64,000 nucleotides of DNA from the NCBI GenBank assembly GCA_963825685.1, contig CAWGUD010000016.1, positions 190,774 to 254,773 on the forward strand. The letters run 5' to 3'. Below are positions 51,368 to 61,083 of the stretch, one piece after another (position 1 is the stretch's first letter; each line of letters starts with the position of its first letter). The notes under the pieces were generated by a model. The model was not told the origin of the DNA, did no database searches, and worked only from the letters and a program-made list of their open reading frames with translations. The translations under genes and the position numbers were made by a program. Source of the stretch: JAOUEA01 sp963825685. Its GTDB lineage: Bacteria > Actinomycetota > UBA4738 > HRBIN12.

Positions 51368-52999
51368 GCCTCGCCGGTTCCTTCCCGGATCGCCTTGCGC
51401 TTCTCCTCCGTGCGGCGCTCGGCCTCGAGGCGCTCGAGGTCGACCTCGTCGTAGCTCACGTAGCTGAACGTCTCGCCGATCGCGGGATGCACGTCGGCGA
51501 TCAGGCGATGCATCGACTGCGCCACCCGCCGGTACACGGGGTGGCCCGCCGGCTGCGACCGGAGCTCCGTCAGGTGCATCGCCTCGCGCGCCGTCATCTG
51601 CATCACGAACCGGATGCGATAGGCCATCGACACCGCGTACTGCGCCTGCTCGACGAACCCGGCGTCGAGGAGCGCGCGCTCGGTCTCGGCGCTCGCCTGC
51701 ATCACGCGCTCCCAGTCGGCGCGCAGCCCGGCGTCGTCGATCTGCGACGGCGTCTCGTAGCCGTGCTCGGTGGTCAGGCGCTGCCACTCGATCGTGAGCG
51801 GGCGGTGGCGCTGCAGGTCGCGGAACGCCCCGTAGTCGCACAGCACGTCGAATCGGTAGCTGGTGCGTTCCCACGAACGGCCGGGCTTGTGGCGACGGTT
51901 CGACCGGTCGCCGACGCTCGCCCGCAGGATCTCGGCCACCTGTTCACGCGGCATCGATCGTGCGAGCGCGAGCAGCTGGTCGTCGGGCATCGCCGACGAC
52001 GCGTACAGCACCGCCGCCGCGATCTTCGTCTCGCCCTCGGGGTCGAAGTCGACGAGCGTGACCTCGTCGCGGTGCTCGGGCTTCGCGCCGGCGTCGGTGA
52101 GCACGCGCGCGGTCAGCTCCTCGACGCGCGCACGGTTCGAGTCCCAGTAGCGTCGACCACGCGACGCCGCGTTCCTCGACGTCGACCCGCTTCAGGAACT
52201 CGGGGATCACCTTGCGCAGCTCGGTCTTCATCAGCTCGCCGTACTCGCGCATCTCCGCGAGCGGATGCACCGCCAGTCGCATCAGCAGCTGCTCGTAGGA
52301 CTGGCCGGTCGCGTAGATGCCCAGGTTCGACCGGGTGCCGGCGGGCAGCAGCACCCGCAGGGTGTCGCACGTCTTCGCCATGATCGTCTGGCGGTAGACG
52401 AAGTCGCTGTCGCCTTCCTGCTTGGGGAAGCGTTCCTTGAACCACGCTTCCATCGGCTCGTACATGCGCCCGTACGTCGTGAACGCCTCGTCGAGGAACG
52501 CCGCGTACCGCTCGCCCGCCGGGGTGCCGTCGAGCTCCGGCGGAAGCGTCGCGCGCCACGCGCCGCCGGGCTTGTCGTCGTAGCGCATGTACCGCGTCGA
52601 CTGCTCGAGGTAGGCGGCGAGGCGCCCCCACTCGAGCGCCTTCGCGAGCAGTTGCGACGACTGCTCGCACGCGAGGTGCACGCCGCCGAGCTGGGCGACC
52701 GAGTCGTCGCCGTACTCGACGAAGACCGAGTCGTAGAGGCGGGCCGCGCGTTCGCTGCCGGCGGTCGACGAGGCGCCTGCGTGTGCGCCGGCGATCTCGT
52801 CGATGTCGCCTGCGAACTCGTCGAGGAACAGCCGACGGAGTGACTTCGTGGTGCGCGAGTAGCGCGCGAACATCGCGCCCTTGACCGCCTCGGGCAGGTC
52901 GACGAGGGCGAAGACCGGGCCCTCGAGGTTCGTGAAGTGGCGGGCGAGCACCGCTCGCTCGTCGGGCGTGAAGTCCTCGGTCACGTAGGCGAGCGTCAT
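51364..52999 (-). CDS. thyX: Double-length ThyX-like flavin-dependent thymidylate synthase
   Basis: About 544 residues after skipping one base near 52150 (GCGTGGTCGACGC), roughly twice the usual ThyX length, made of two ThyX-like halves. The N-terminal half contains EWGRLAAYLEQSTRYMRYD, corresponding to the SxRY part of the ThyX motif; the C-terminal half contains FRDLQRHRPLTIEWQRL, with the RHR part but without SxRY. Such fused proteins are annotated as ThyX in several actinobacterial lineages. Activity as a dTMP synthase is likely but depends on the two halves complementing each other. Followed by the beta-lactamase-family gene with a GTGA overlap. Confidence 0.85.
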
Positions 53000-53020
53000 C
53001 GCCTCACGGTACCCCGAGGC

Positions 53021-54701
53021 TCAGACGTCGCCACCACCGCCCTGGAACACCGTGACGGTCGATCCGGCCTCGACGATGCGTGCCGGCGACCGGTTCCTGC
53101 CCGAGGATCCGGCTCGGGTTCGGGCAGTCGGGCACCGTCGGCACCGGTTCCCCGATCGCCATCTCGAGACCCACCGCCCGCAGGGCCTGACGAGCGGCGC
53201 CGACCGACAGACACCCGGTCGACACGTCGGGCACCTCGACCATCTCCGGCCCCGTCGAGACGTAGATGTCGACTGCGGAGCCGGGCTCGACCTCCGCGTC
53301 GGTCGCCGGTTCCGACCGGATCACGAGCCCCTCGGCGATGTCCGCGCTCGCTTCCTGCAGGGTGGAGCCGAGGGTGAGATCGGCTGCGCGCAACTCCGAC
53401 TGGGCCTGCGACACGGTGAGGCCTTCGAGGGACGGCACCACCACGGTGTCGGGTTCCACGGCCACCGTGATCGTGACGGTGGATCCGCGCGCGACCTCCT
53501 CGTCGCGCTTCGGGATCCTGGGCCACGACCGTGCCGGGCTCGGTCTCGTCGGGGTCGACCTCACGACGGCGGACGTCGACCTCGAGACCGAGCTCCTCGA
53601 GCTCGGCCTCGGCCGCGGCCTGCGTCTCGCCCACGACGTTCGGCACGATCACGGTCACGGTGCCGCCGCTGTCGTCGCCGGTGAGGCTGTCGACGAGCAG
53701 GTAGCCGCCACCGGCGAGCAGCGCGAACAGCAACAGGCCGATCAGGATGCCGAGCCAGACCTTCCTGCCCGAGCCCTTCGGCTCCTCGGGCGGCGGCAGC
53801 ACGGCGGTCTGCGACGACGGCCGCGAGATCACCTGGGTGGCGTCGCCGCCCCCGGCGGGCATCAACGGGCGTCGCCTCGACCTCCTGCCCCGCGATCACA
53901 CGTGCGAGGTCGGCGGAGAACTCGTCGGCCGTCTGGTATCGGTTCGAGGGGTTCTTCGAGAGCGCCTTCATCACGACGGCGTCGAGACGTGCCGGCACGT
54001 CGGGGTTCAGCGACGACGGCACCGCGGGGGTCTCGTTCACCTGCTTGTACGCGACGGCGACCGGCGAGTCGCCCGTGAACGGCGGCCGGCCCGTGAGCAA
54101 CTCGTACAGCACCGCGCCGAGGGAGTAGATGTCGGTGCGGGCGTCGACCGGACCACCCTGCGCCTGCTCGGGGGAGAGGTAGGACGCGGTGCCGAGCACC
54201 GCGCTCGTCTGGGGCGCCGTCTCGGGTCCGAGCACGCGGGCGATGCCGAAGTCCATCACCTTGATCACGCCCTCGCGCGTGATCATCACGTTGCCGGGCT
54301 TGATGTCGCGGTGGATCACGCCCTGCGCGTGCGCGGCCGCGATCGCGGCGCAGATCTTCTGGGCGATCTCGGCGGACTGCACCGGGGTGGGGCGACGGCC
54401 CGTGGCCATGAACTCGGCCAGGGTCCTGCCCTCGATGAACTCCATCACGATGTACTGCGTGCCGTCGTCGGCACCGGTGTCGTAGACGCCCGACGATGTT
54501 CGGCTGGTTCAGGCGAGCGGCCGCCTGCGCCTCGCGGCGGAACCGCTCGACGAAGCTCGTGTCGCGCGCCATCTGCGGCAGCAGCACCTTGATCGCGACC
54601 GTGCGGTTCAGCACCGGGTCGAAGCCGCGGTACACCTCGGCCATGCCTCCGGCGCCGATGCGCGCCTCGACCTGGTAGCGGTCGCTCAGCACCGACTTCA
54701 T
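53021..54701 (-). CDS. pknB: Ser/Thr protein kinase with PASTA domains (PknB type)
   Basis: A membrane Hanks-type kinase, about 558 residues after four single-base insertions are skipped (near 54491, 53868, 53512 and 53093). Kinase domain: GAGGMAEVYRG, VAIKVL, HRDIKPGNVMI, MDFGIARVLG, activation loop GTASYLSPEQAQGG. One membrane helix (WLGILIGLLLFALLAGGGYL) follows a cytosolic linker, then three PASTA repeats beginning VPNVVGETQAAA, VPSLEGLTVSQA and VPDVSTGCLSVG, which bind peptidoglycan fragments. It ends TVTVFQGGGGDV. In mycobacteria PknB controls cell-wall growth; the mycobacterial partner pknA is absent here. Confidence 0.93.
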
Positions 54702-54734
54702 CGCGTCACGCCCTTCGCCGTCTCGATCTCATGC

Positions 54735-56258
54735 CTACAGATACGCATCGATCACCTGTCTCGCGATCGGCGCCGACACCTGTCCGCCGGTGGCCTCGTT
54801 CCCGAGGTTGCCGCCGTCGAGAACGATAACCGCCACGGCGATGCGAGCCTCGTCACCGGGCTCGGCCGGTGCGAACGCCGTGAACCACGCGTTCGGCGGC
54901 CGGTTCTCCCCGTTCGTGGCGGTGCCGGTCTTGCCGGCGACCGCGATCGGGAATCCGGAGAACGCGCTCGAGGCCGTCCCGCCCTGCGTCACCGAGAGCA
55001 TCATCGCCCGCATCTCCCTCGCGCTCGCGTCGCTGATCGGCTGTCCGTACTGCTCGGGCTCGAACTCGCGCACGATCTTGCCGGTCGGGTCGCGCACCTC
55101 GGTGATCAGGCGCGGCTGCATCATCACGCCGTCGTTCGCGATCGCGGCGGCGATCAGCGCCATGTGCAGCGGGTTCGTGAGCACGTTGTCGAGCCCGATC
55201 GCCGAGAACGCGAGCTGCGGCTGGCGGTCGGCGAAGTACGACGGCACCGGGAAGCGCCCGTTCGCCCACGGCAGCACGAACGGGATCGTCGGCTCCTCGC
55301 ACTCGACCTGTTCCGGCGGGTCGGTCGCGCAGAACCCGTAGGCACGCGCCTGCTCGCTCATCTCCTTGGCGCCGAGGTCGAGCCCGATCTCGGCGAACGT
55401 CACGTTGCAGGACTCCTGGAACGCCTCGGCCATCGAGACGGTCTGCGAGCCGCCGTTGCAGAGGGATCCCCCGAAGTTCTCGAGCGTGTTCGTCGTCTGC
55501 GGCAGGTCGAGCACGCGCGGGTTCGGCCACTGGTCGGTCACGGGGTCGACCCCGTTCTCGAGCGCGGCCGACGCGGTGATCAGCTTGCCCGTCGAGCCCG
55601 GCAGGTACAGCTCGTCCTTCGCGCGCGAGATCAGCGGCTGGCTCGGGTCGGTCGAGATCGACTCCCAGGCCGCGTTGATGTCCTCGTCGGTGCCCGACGA
55701 GATCGAGTTCGGGTCGTAGGACGGGTTCGCCACGAGCGCGAGCACGTCACCGGTCTCGGGCTCGATCGCGACGACCGCGCCCGGAAGGTCGCCGAGCGCG
55801 AGGGCGGCGGCCTCCTGCAGGTCGCTGCGGATCGTCGTGAACACCGCGCCGCCCTTGCGCTGCCTCCCGAGGATCAGGTCGGTGAACGTCGACACCGCGA
55901 GCTCGGGTGCGTCGCCGGACAGGAAGGGGTTCGCCGCCTGCTCGAGCTCGGCGCGCCCGTAGATGCGCGAGTAGTACCCGGTGAGGCCGGCGTAGAGCGG
56001 TCCGTCGGGGTAGACCCGGCGGAACAGCAGCTCGGAGCGGCGCTCCTGGTTGCGCAGGCTCTGCGCCAAGACCACCCCGTCGGCCGAGAGGATCGGACCG
56101 CGCTCGACCCGGTACTCCGCGATGATCTGGCGCCGGGCGTTCGCGGGCTGTGCCTTGATGTCGTCGGCCGCGATCACCTGCACGTAGGAGAGCTGGGCGA
56201 ACAGCAGCGCGAACAGCGCGACGAGCCCGATGCCGAGCCGGCGGATCCGCCTATCCAC
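54735..56258 (-). CDS. pbpA: Class B penicillin-binding protein (PbpA)
   Basis: A 507-residue membrane transpeptidase cross-linking peptidoglycan. N-terminal membrane anchor (LGIGLVALFALLFAQLSYV), dimerisation domain with VERGPILSADGVVLAQS, then the transpeptidase domain: SxxK in LPGSTGKLITASAAL, SxN in FQESCNVTFAEIG and KTG in AGKTGTATNGENR. It shares eight bases with the rodA gene (GTG start inside the rodA end), so the glycosyltransferase and transpeptidase are made together. Confidence 0.95.
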   Translation of the reverse strand: MDRRIRRLGIGLVALFALLFAQLSYVQVIAADDIKAQPANARRQIIAEYRVERGPILSADGVVLAQSLRNQERRSELLFRRVYPDGPLYAGLTGYYSRIYGRAELEQAANPFLSGDAPELAVSTFTDLILGRQRKGGAVFTTIRSDLQEAAALALGDLPGAVVAIEPETGDVLALVANPSYDPNSISSGTDEDINAAWESISTDPSQPLISRAKDELYLPGSTGKLITASAALENGVDPVTDQWPNPRVLDLPQTTNTLENFGGSLCNGGSQTVSMAEAFQESCNVTFAEIGLDLGAKEMSEQARAYGFCATDPPEQVECEEPTIPFVLPWANGRFPVPSYFADRQPQLAFSAIGLDNVLTNPLHMALIAAAIANDGVMMQPRLITEVRDPTGKIVREFEPEQYGQPISDASAREMRAMMLSVTQGGTASSAFSGFPIAVAGKTGTATNGENRPPNAWFTAFAPAEPGDEARIAVAVIVLDGGNLGNEATGGQVSAPIARQVIDAYL

Positions 56259-57580
56259 GCGAGCGCTCCATCGGTCCGCTCGAGACCCGGATCAGCAGCG
56301 CGAGCATGATGAACGTCGCGACCCGGCTCGACCCCCCGTAGCTCACGAGCGGCAGCGGCACGCCGGTGAGCGGGATCAGTCGCGTCACGCCGGCCACGAT
56401 CGCGAACGTCTGCAGCGCGAGGATCGTCGTGAGGCCCGTGGCGAGCAGCTTGCCGAACGTGTCCTGGCGCTCCATCGCGACGCGCAGCCCGCGCGCGATC
56501 AGGATCAGGTAGAGCAGCAGCAGCGCGACGGCGCCGATCATGCCGAGTTCCTCGCCGAACGCGGCGAAGATGAAGTCGCTGCCGACGTAGGGGATCAGCG
56601 TCGGCGAGCCCTGGCCGAGTCCCGTGCCGACGATGCCGCCGGTCGCCATCGCGAACCACCCCTGCGCGAGCTGGAAGTACCCGAGCCCCGTGACCTTGTC
56701 GGGATCGAGCGCATGCAGCCAGGTGTCGACGCGCGCCTGCACGTGGTCGAACGCGAGGTAGCCGAACCAGGCGCCCGCCGCGAACATCACGAGCCCGAGC
56801 CACAGGTAGGCCGCGCGGCCGCTCGCGATCCAGAGCATCACGACGAAGACGCCGAAGAAGAGCAGCGACGCACCCAGGTCGCGCTCGAGGAACAGCACCG
56901 CGAGCGAGGCGCCCCACGCGAGCAGCAGCGGCCCCAGATCCTTCACCCGCGGCAGTCCGAAGCGGCCCGACGCCGGCGGCGAGCAACTCCTGCTTGTCGG
57001 TGAGGTAGGCCGCGAGGAAGACGACGATGAAGATCTTCCCGAACTCCGCAGGCTGGAACGAGAAGGGCCCGACCTGCGCCCAGAGGCGAGCACCGTTGAT
57101 CTCACGCCCGATGCCGGGCACCACCGGCAGCAGCAGGAGCACGACACCGATCAGCCCGAGCGTGTACGTGTACGCGTTCAGCTGCCGATCGTCGCGGACG
57201 AACCACAGCGTGAGGCAGAACGCCGCGAGTCCGACCAGCAGCCACATCGCCTGCTCGCGGGCGATCGTGGATTCACCGCGCGCGACCATGATCCGGTAGA
57301 GCATCGCGATGCCGAGACCCGCCAGCACCGTCGCGGTGGGGTAGAGCACCGGGTCGGCCCGCGGCGCGGTCCAGCGCACCACGAGCCACCCCCCCACGAA
57401 GGCGCCCGTGAAGACGAGGCCGTAGACGACGAAGTCGCGGGGCGTGCGGCCCTTCAGGCCGAGCCCCGCCATCGCGTACGCCGCGAGCGAGATCGCGATC
57501 GCGACGATCAGCAGCCAGAGTCCCGTGACCGGTCGGCGCGGCGTGTCGGTGGCGCTCGTGGGGAAGGCGACCTCGCTCAC
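56251..57580 (-). CDS. rodA: SEDS peptidoglycan glycosyltransferase (RodA/FtsW)
   Basis: About 442 residues with ten membrane helices, after skipping one base near 56975 (LLAP joined to ASGRFGLPRVKDLG). Family motifs: RWTAPRADPVLYP, INGARLWAQVGPFSFQPAEF with the catalytic-region PAE/F, LERDLGASLLFFG, GIVGTGLGQGSP, FIFAAFGEELGMIG and LPLVSYGGSSRVATF. It polymerises lipid II and works with PbpA. The GTG start overlaps a TGA that would end pstP in another frame. Confidence 0.92.
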
Positions 57581-58679
57581 CCGAGCCGCCCCCGGTGCCG
57601 CCTCCCTGGGCGGGAGCGCTCTGTTCCTCGACGTCGGTGCGGATCCGCTCGACGATCGCGAACGCGTCCTCTCGGCTCTCGGCGCTGATGCCGTCGGGGA
57701 GGTCGCGGTAGATCACGAGCGCGACGACCTCGTCGGCGGGGATCTCGGTCTGCGTGTCGACGTCGCTGAGCGTGATGCCGAGCGGCCGGGCCGGGATCCC
57801 TCGGAACACCGCGACGCGGCCGTCGGCGTCGCCCACGTACCACTGGCGGTCGATGTAGGCGCGCACCGCGAACAGGGCGCCGACGACCACGACGACCGTC
57901 ACGAGCGTGCCGGCGATCAACCGCGTCGTGCTCGGTCGCCTCGAGATCTTCGGAAGCTCGCCCGGCGCCGGGTCGCCGTCCTCGGCATGCGCGTCGAGCA
58001 CCAGCACCGTGATGTTGTCGATGCCACCGGCCCGGTTGGCCGCCTTCACGAGGCGGTCGGCGGCACGCTGCGGGTCGGGCTCCGCCTCGAGGATCGCCTG
58101 GATCTGGTCCTCCTGCACCATCGAGGTGAGGCCGTCGCTGCACATCAGCAGCCGGTCGTCATCGAGGAGCGGCACGGTGTCCTCGTCGACCACGACCGTC
58201 GGCTCCGTGCCGAGCGATCGCGTGATCACGTTCCGATGGGGATGGACCGCCGCTTCCTCGGGGCTGATCTCGCCGGCCTTGACCATGCGCGCGACGAGCG
58301 TGTGATCGCTCGTGACCTGGCGCAGGTCGCCGGCCCGCAGCAGGTAGGCGCGGCTGTCGCCGACGTGGGCGAAGCGCGCGTTGCCGTCCTCGATCATCAC
58401 GGCGGTCAGCGTCGTGCCCATGCCGCTCACCTTCGTGTCGGCGACCGAGCGCTCGTGCACGGCCCGGTTCGCCTCGCGCACCTGGTCGGCGAGGGAGCCT
58501 TCCCGTTCTCGGAACAGCTCCTCGACCGTCCCGAGGGCGAGGCTCGACGCGACGTCGCCGCCCCGGTGCCCGCCCATGCCGTCGGCGACCGCGTACAGCG
58601 GGTCCTCGACGAGGTAGGAATCCTCGTTCACCTCGCGGACGCGGCCGATGTCGGTGGCGGCGCCGACCTCGACCCTCAT
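57577..58679 (-). CDS. pstP: PP2C-type Ser/Thr phosphatase (PstP)
   Basis: The phosphatase partner of PknB. Residues 1-240 are the PP2C domain: REVNEDSYLVEDPLYAVADG, MGGHRGGDVASSLAL, HVGDSRAYLLRAGDL, LLMCSDGLTSMV and GGIDNITVLVLDA with the metal-binding Asp residues. One membrane helix (AGTLVTVVVVVGALFAVRAY) follows, then an extracellular BofC-like part (YRDLPDGISAESREDAFAIV). The frame does not stop at the rodA junction; a TGA one base away (57577-57579) is the probable true stop, so a missing base near 57585 is suspected. Translational overlap with fhaB at the 5' end. Confidence 0.9.
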
Positions 58680-59161
58680 CGCCGGAGCTCCAGCACGGTG
58701 GTGCCGACCCGCACGCGGTCGCCCGGCTGCACCATGGCCGGGGCGGCGAGGCGCTGGTCGTTCACGTACGTGCCGTTCGTGGAGCCGAGGTCCTCGACGT
58801 ACCACGAGCCGTTCTTCGCGAAGAGGCGCGCATGCTGCTGCGAGATGAACGTGTCGTCGAGCGCCAGCTCGCACTCGGGCGCTCGGCCCATCACCATGTT
58901 GCCGCTCACCGGCACCGTGCGAGGCTTGGCGCCCTCGGTGTGGATCACGACGGCCGACGGACCGGGCGGCACGGCGGGCTCAGCGGCGGCGCCGCCCTTC
59001 TTCGCGGCGCGACGCGACGAACGTGTCGCCGTCTCGACGCTCAGGCCCCGCACGGCCCAGCGCATCGCCCGCCAGATGAACAGGAGCAACAGCGCGAAGA
59101 GGCCGTACTTCAGGGCCGACAGCGCGAACGGCGTGACGCTCTGGGCCAGGATCGCAGGCAT
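58676..59161 (-). CDS. fhaB: FHA-domain membrane protein (FhaB/FipA type)
   Basis: A 161-residue protein with one N-terminal membrane helix (YGLFALLLLFIWRAMRWAV), a linker, and a C-terminal FHA domain: MVMGRAPECELALDD, FISQQHARLFAKNG and VEDLGSTNGTYVND. FHA domains bind phosphothreonine, here presumably of the PknB system, linking kinase activity to division. Overlaps fhaA and pstP. Confidence 0.93.
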   Translation of the reverse strand: MPAILAQSVTPFALSALKYGLFALLLLFIWRAMRWAVRGLSVETATRSSRRAAKKGGAAAEPAVPPGPSAVVIHTEGAKPRTVPVSGNMVMGRAPECELALDDTFISQQHARLFAKNGSWYVEDLGSTNGTYVNDQRLAAPAMVQPGDRVRVGTTVLELRR

Positions 59162-59850
59162 CACGCCTCTCCCCGGCGGAACACGAGCACGGTGGTGCCG
59201 ATCGTGATGCGGTCTCCGTCGTCGAGCTCTGCCGTCTGCACCGGGTGACCGTTGACCTCCGTGCCGTTCGTCGAGCCGAGGTCGGTGAGCGTGGCGGCGC
59301 CGTCCTTCAGGCGGATCTGGGCGTGACGCCTCGACGCCCCGCGGTCGGCGAGGGTCACCTCGCATTGCGGCAGTCGGCCGATCGTGGCGGTGTCGCCGGT
59401 GAGCGTGATCGTGCGTTCGACGCCGTCTTCGCGGATCACGAGCATGGGTGCCGGCGCGGCCGCGGGCTCGAACCTCTCCGGCCCCTCCACGAGGGTCGCC
59501 ACGCAGCGGATGTCGCCCTTCTTCAGCCGCTCGTCGACCTCGAACGTCACCTCGGGCGGTCCGACCAGTCCCCACCGGCGCTCGCTCGCGTTCTCGCGGA
59601 TCACCGACCCGAGCTCCTTCGCGATCGCGGTCTCGGCGTGCTCGAGACGCTCGTGATCGTCGGCGGAGAGCGAGAACTCGAAGTGGTTCGGCGCCCAGAC
59701 CTCGTTGACCCCGACGGTGCGCCCGGCGTCCATCTCCTTGATCAGACGCTTCGCGAGCTCGATCGGCTGCACGCCGGATCGGAACGTCTTGGAGAAGAGC
59801 CCCTCCACGAGGCCCCCCAGACGTCGTTCGAAGTCGCGGAGATTGGGCAC
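59161..59850 (-). CDS. fhaA: DUF3662-FHA protein (FhaA type)
   Basis: A 229-residue protein: N-terminal DUF3662 domain (FERRLGGLVEGLFSKTFRSG, PIELAKRLIKEMDAGR, FEFSLSADDHERLE) and C-terminal FHA domain (ATIGRLPQCEVTLADRGASR, RHAQIRLKDG, DLGSTNGTEVNG). It lacks the long disordered middle of the mycobacterial protein. First gene of the fhaA-fhaB-pstP-rodA-pbpA-pknB operon. Confidence 0.94.
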   Translation of the reverse strand: MPNLRDFERRLGGLVEGLFSKTFRSGVQPIELAKRLIKEMDAGRTVGVNEVWAPNHFEFSLSADDHERLEHAETAIAKELGSVIRENASERRWGLVGPPEVTFEVDERLKKGDIRCVATLVEGPERFEPAAAPAPMLVIREDGVERTITLTGDTATIGRLPQCEVTLADRGASRRHAQIRLKDGAATLTDLGSTNGTEVNGHPVQTAELDDGDRITIGTTVLVFRRGEA

Positions 59851-59898
59851 AGGCGTCGTATCACGGGGCCTGCGGGAGCCCCGTTCCCGGCGCCTATG

Positions 59899-60273
59899 TT
59901 ACGCCCGGGGGTGTGACGAACCGGTTGCGGCGGTGTCGGTCGGTTCGGCGTCGTCGTCGCGGCCCGGCCCATCGGCGAGCCCGAGCTCGGATGTCCGCGG
60001 GTGCTCGGCGAGCGGGTTCGAGAAGCCGAACCGCTCGTCGGGCGGCAGCTTGCCCCAGCGCCACTCGCGCACTTCCCAGTAGGTGCGTCGCGCGAACACC
60101 AGGATCAAGACCGCCAGCAGGAACCGCAGGGTTGCGGGCGGAGAGACGGCGACGTAGCCGGAGATCACGCCGACCGACGAGGCCGTCACCCAGGTCGCGA
60201 GCGCGACGAAGCCGGTGACCGTCAGCACCCGCATCAGCTCGTCGAAGTCGATGTGCTGTGATCGTTCGGTCAT
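59899..60273 (-). CDS. Two-helix membrane protein of unknown function
   Basis: A 124-residue protein: MTERSQHIDFDELMRVLTVT, helices VTGFVALATWVTASSVGVIS and LRFLLAVLILVFARRTYW, then WEVREWRWGKLPPDERFGFS and an acidic tail. No family recognised. It stands between the fhaA cluster and tRNA-Leu with its own gap; a CCGGGTA inverted repeat lies just upstream. Confidence 0.65.
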   Translation of the reverse strand: MTERSQHIDFDELMRVLTVTGFVALATWVTASSVGVISGYVAVSPPATLRFLLAVLILVFARRTYWEVREWRWGKLPPDERFGFSNPLAEHPRTSELGLADGPGRDDDAEPTDTAATGSSHPRA

Positions 60274-60279
60274 GGCAGA

Positions 60280-60303
60280 ACCGGGTATCGGCAGGTACCC
60301 GGT
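60280..60303. repeat. ACCGGGTA inverted repeat
   Basis: ACCGGGTA (60280-60287) and TACCCGGT (60296-60303) are perfectly inverted with an 8-bp spacer; a third CCGGGTAC follows at 60306. It lies upstream of the 124-aa membrane-protein gene and could be an operator. Confidence 0.4.
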
Positions 60304-60393
60304 TCCGGGTACATCGGGCGAACGGACGGTTCTCGTCTCACTCGTTCGGGGGACGTGGTGCGGACCCGTCTTGTTACGATGCCGGTCCCACTC

Positions 60394-60480
<87 letters not shown>

Positions 60481-60597
60481 TCGACGCCAAGGCGTACCGG
60501 CCCCCGTCTCGATCGATACGGATTTCGGGGATTCCTCGCGTCGCCGCTCTCCCTAGCCTCGGGCTCACGAACAGTACCGAGGTGAGAGGAGGGAACC

Positions 60598-60951
60598 ATG
60601 GGCACGAAGGCCGAAACGATCAGGGTCTCAGCCCGGCCGGCGGGGTTCACGCTCTGGGCCGCGGCCGTGTCCGCCCTGGCCGTCGCAGCGCTGATCATGA
60701 GCGCGGTGGCGCTCACCGTGGCGGCGCGCGATCGCGCGGTCACCGGTGTGGCGGGCGGCGGCATCCAGAAGGTGGCGAGCACCGAAGCGCCGCTCTGGAA
60801 CGCGGGCAAGCTCGAAGCCATGGAAGGCCGCATGCTCGCCGAGAGCATCCGGATCAAGGGGTATGCCCCGCTCTGGAACGAGGGCAAGCTCGAAGCCATG
60901 GAAGGTCGCATGCTCGCCGAGAGCATTCGGATGGACGGGCACGCCCCGTAG
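60598..60951 (+). CDS. Membrane-anchored protein with two 26-residue tandem repeats
   Basis: A 117-residue protein with a strong ribosome-binding site (AGAGGAGGGAACC). A basic N-terminus is followed by one helix (FTLWAAAVSALAVAALIMSAV is the region at residues 17-37), a short linker (RDRAVTGVAGGGIQKVAS) and two nearly identical repeats at residues ~64-90 and ~90-116: APLWNAGKLEAMEGRMLAES with IRIKGY, and APLWNEGKLEAMEGRMLAES with IRMDGH. The repeats are amphipathic helices beginning with Trp and would lie outside the membrane. No known domain recognised. Confidence 0.72.
   Translation: MGTKAETIRVSARPAGFTLWAAAVSALAVAALIMSAVALTVAARDRAVTGVAGGGIQKVASTEAPLWNAGKLEAMEGRMLAESIRIKGYAPLWNEGKLEAMEGRMLAESIRMDGHAP
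60787..60942 (+). repeat. 78-bp tandem duplication inside a coding sequence
   Basis: Two adjacent copies with offset 78 bp (CTCTGGAACG at 60793 and 60871). About 70 of 78 bases agree; most differences are in the last codons of the unit. A recent in-frame duplication. Confidence 0.85.
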
Positions 60952-61083
60952 CTCCGTGGAGCCGGTAGTTCGCGCTCAGGTTCGCTCGGGTGGCCGGGCG
61001 GACCTCGAGCGTCGCCGTCGGGGTCTGCACAGCGTTTGGACTCCCACCCTAGAATCGCGTCCACCGACCTTGGGAGGGCGCTG

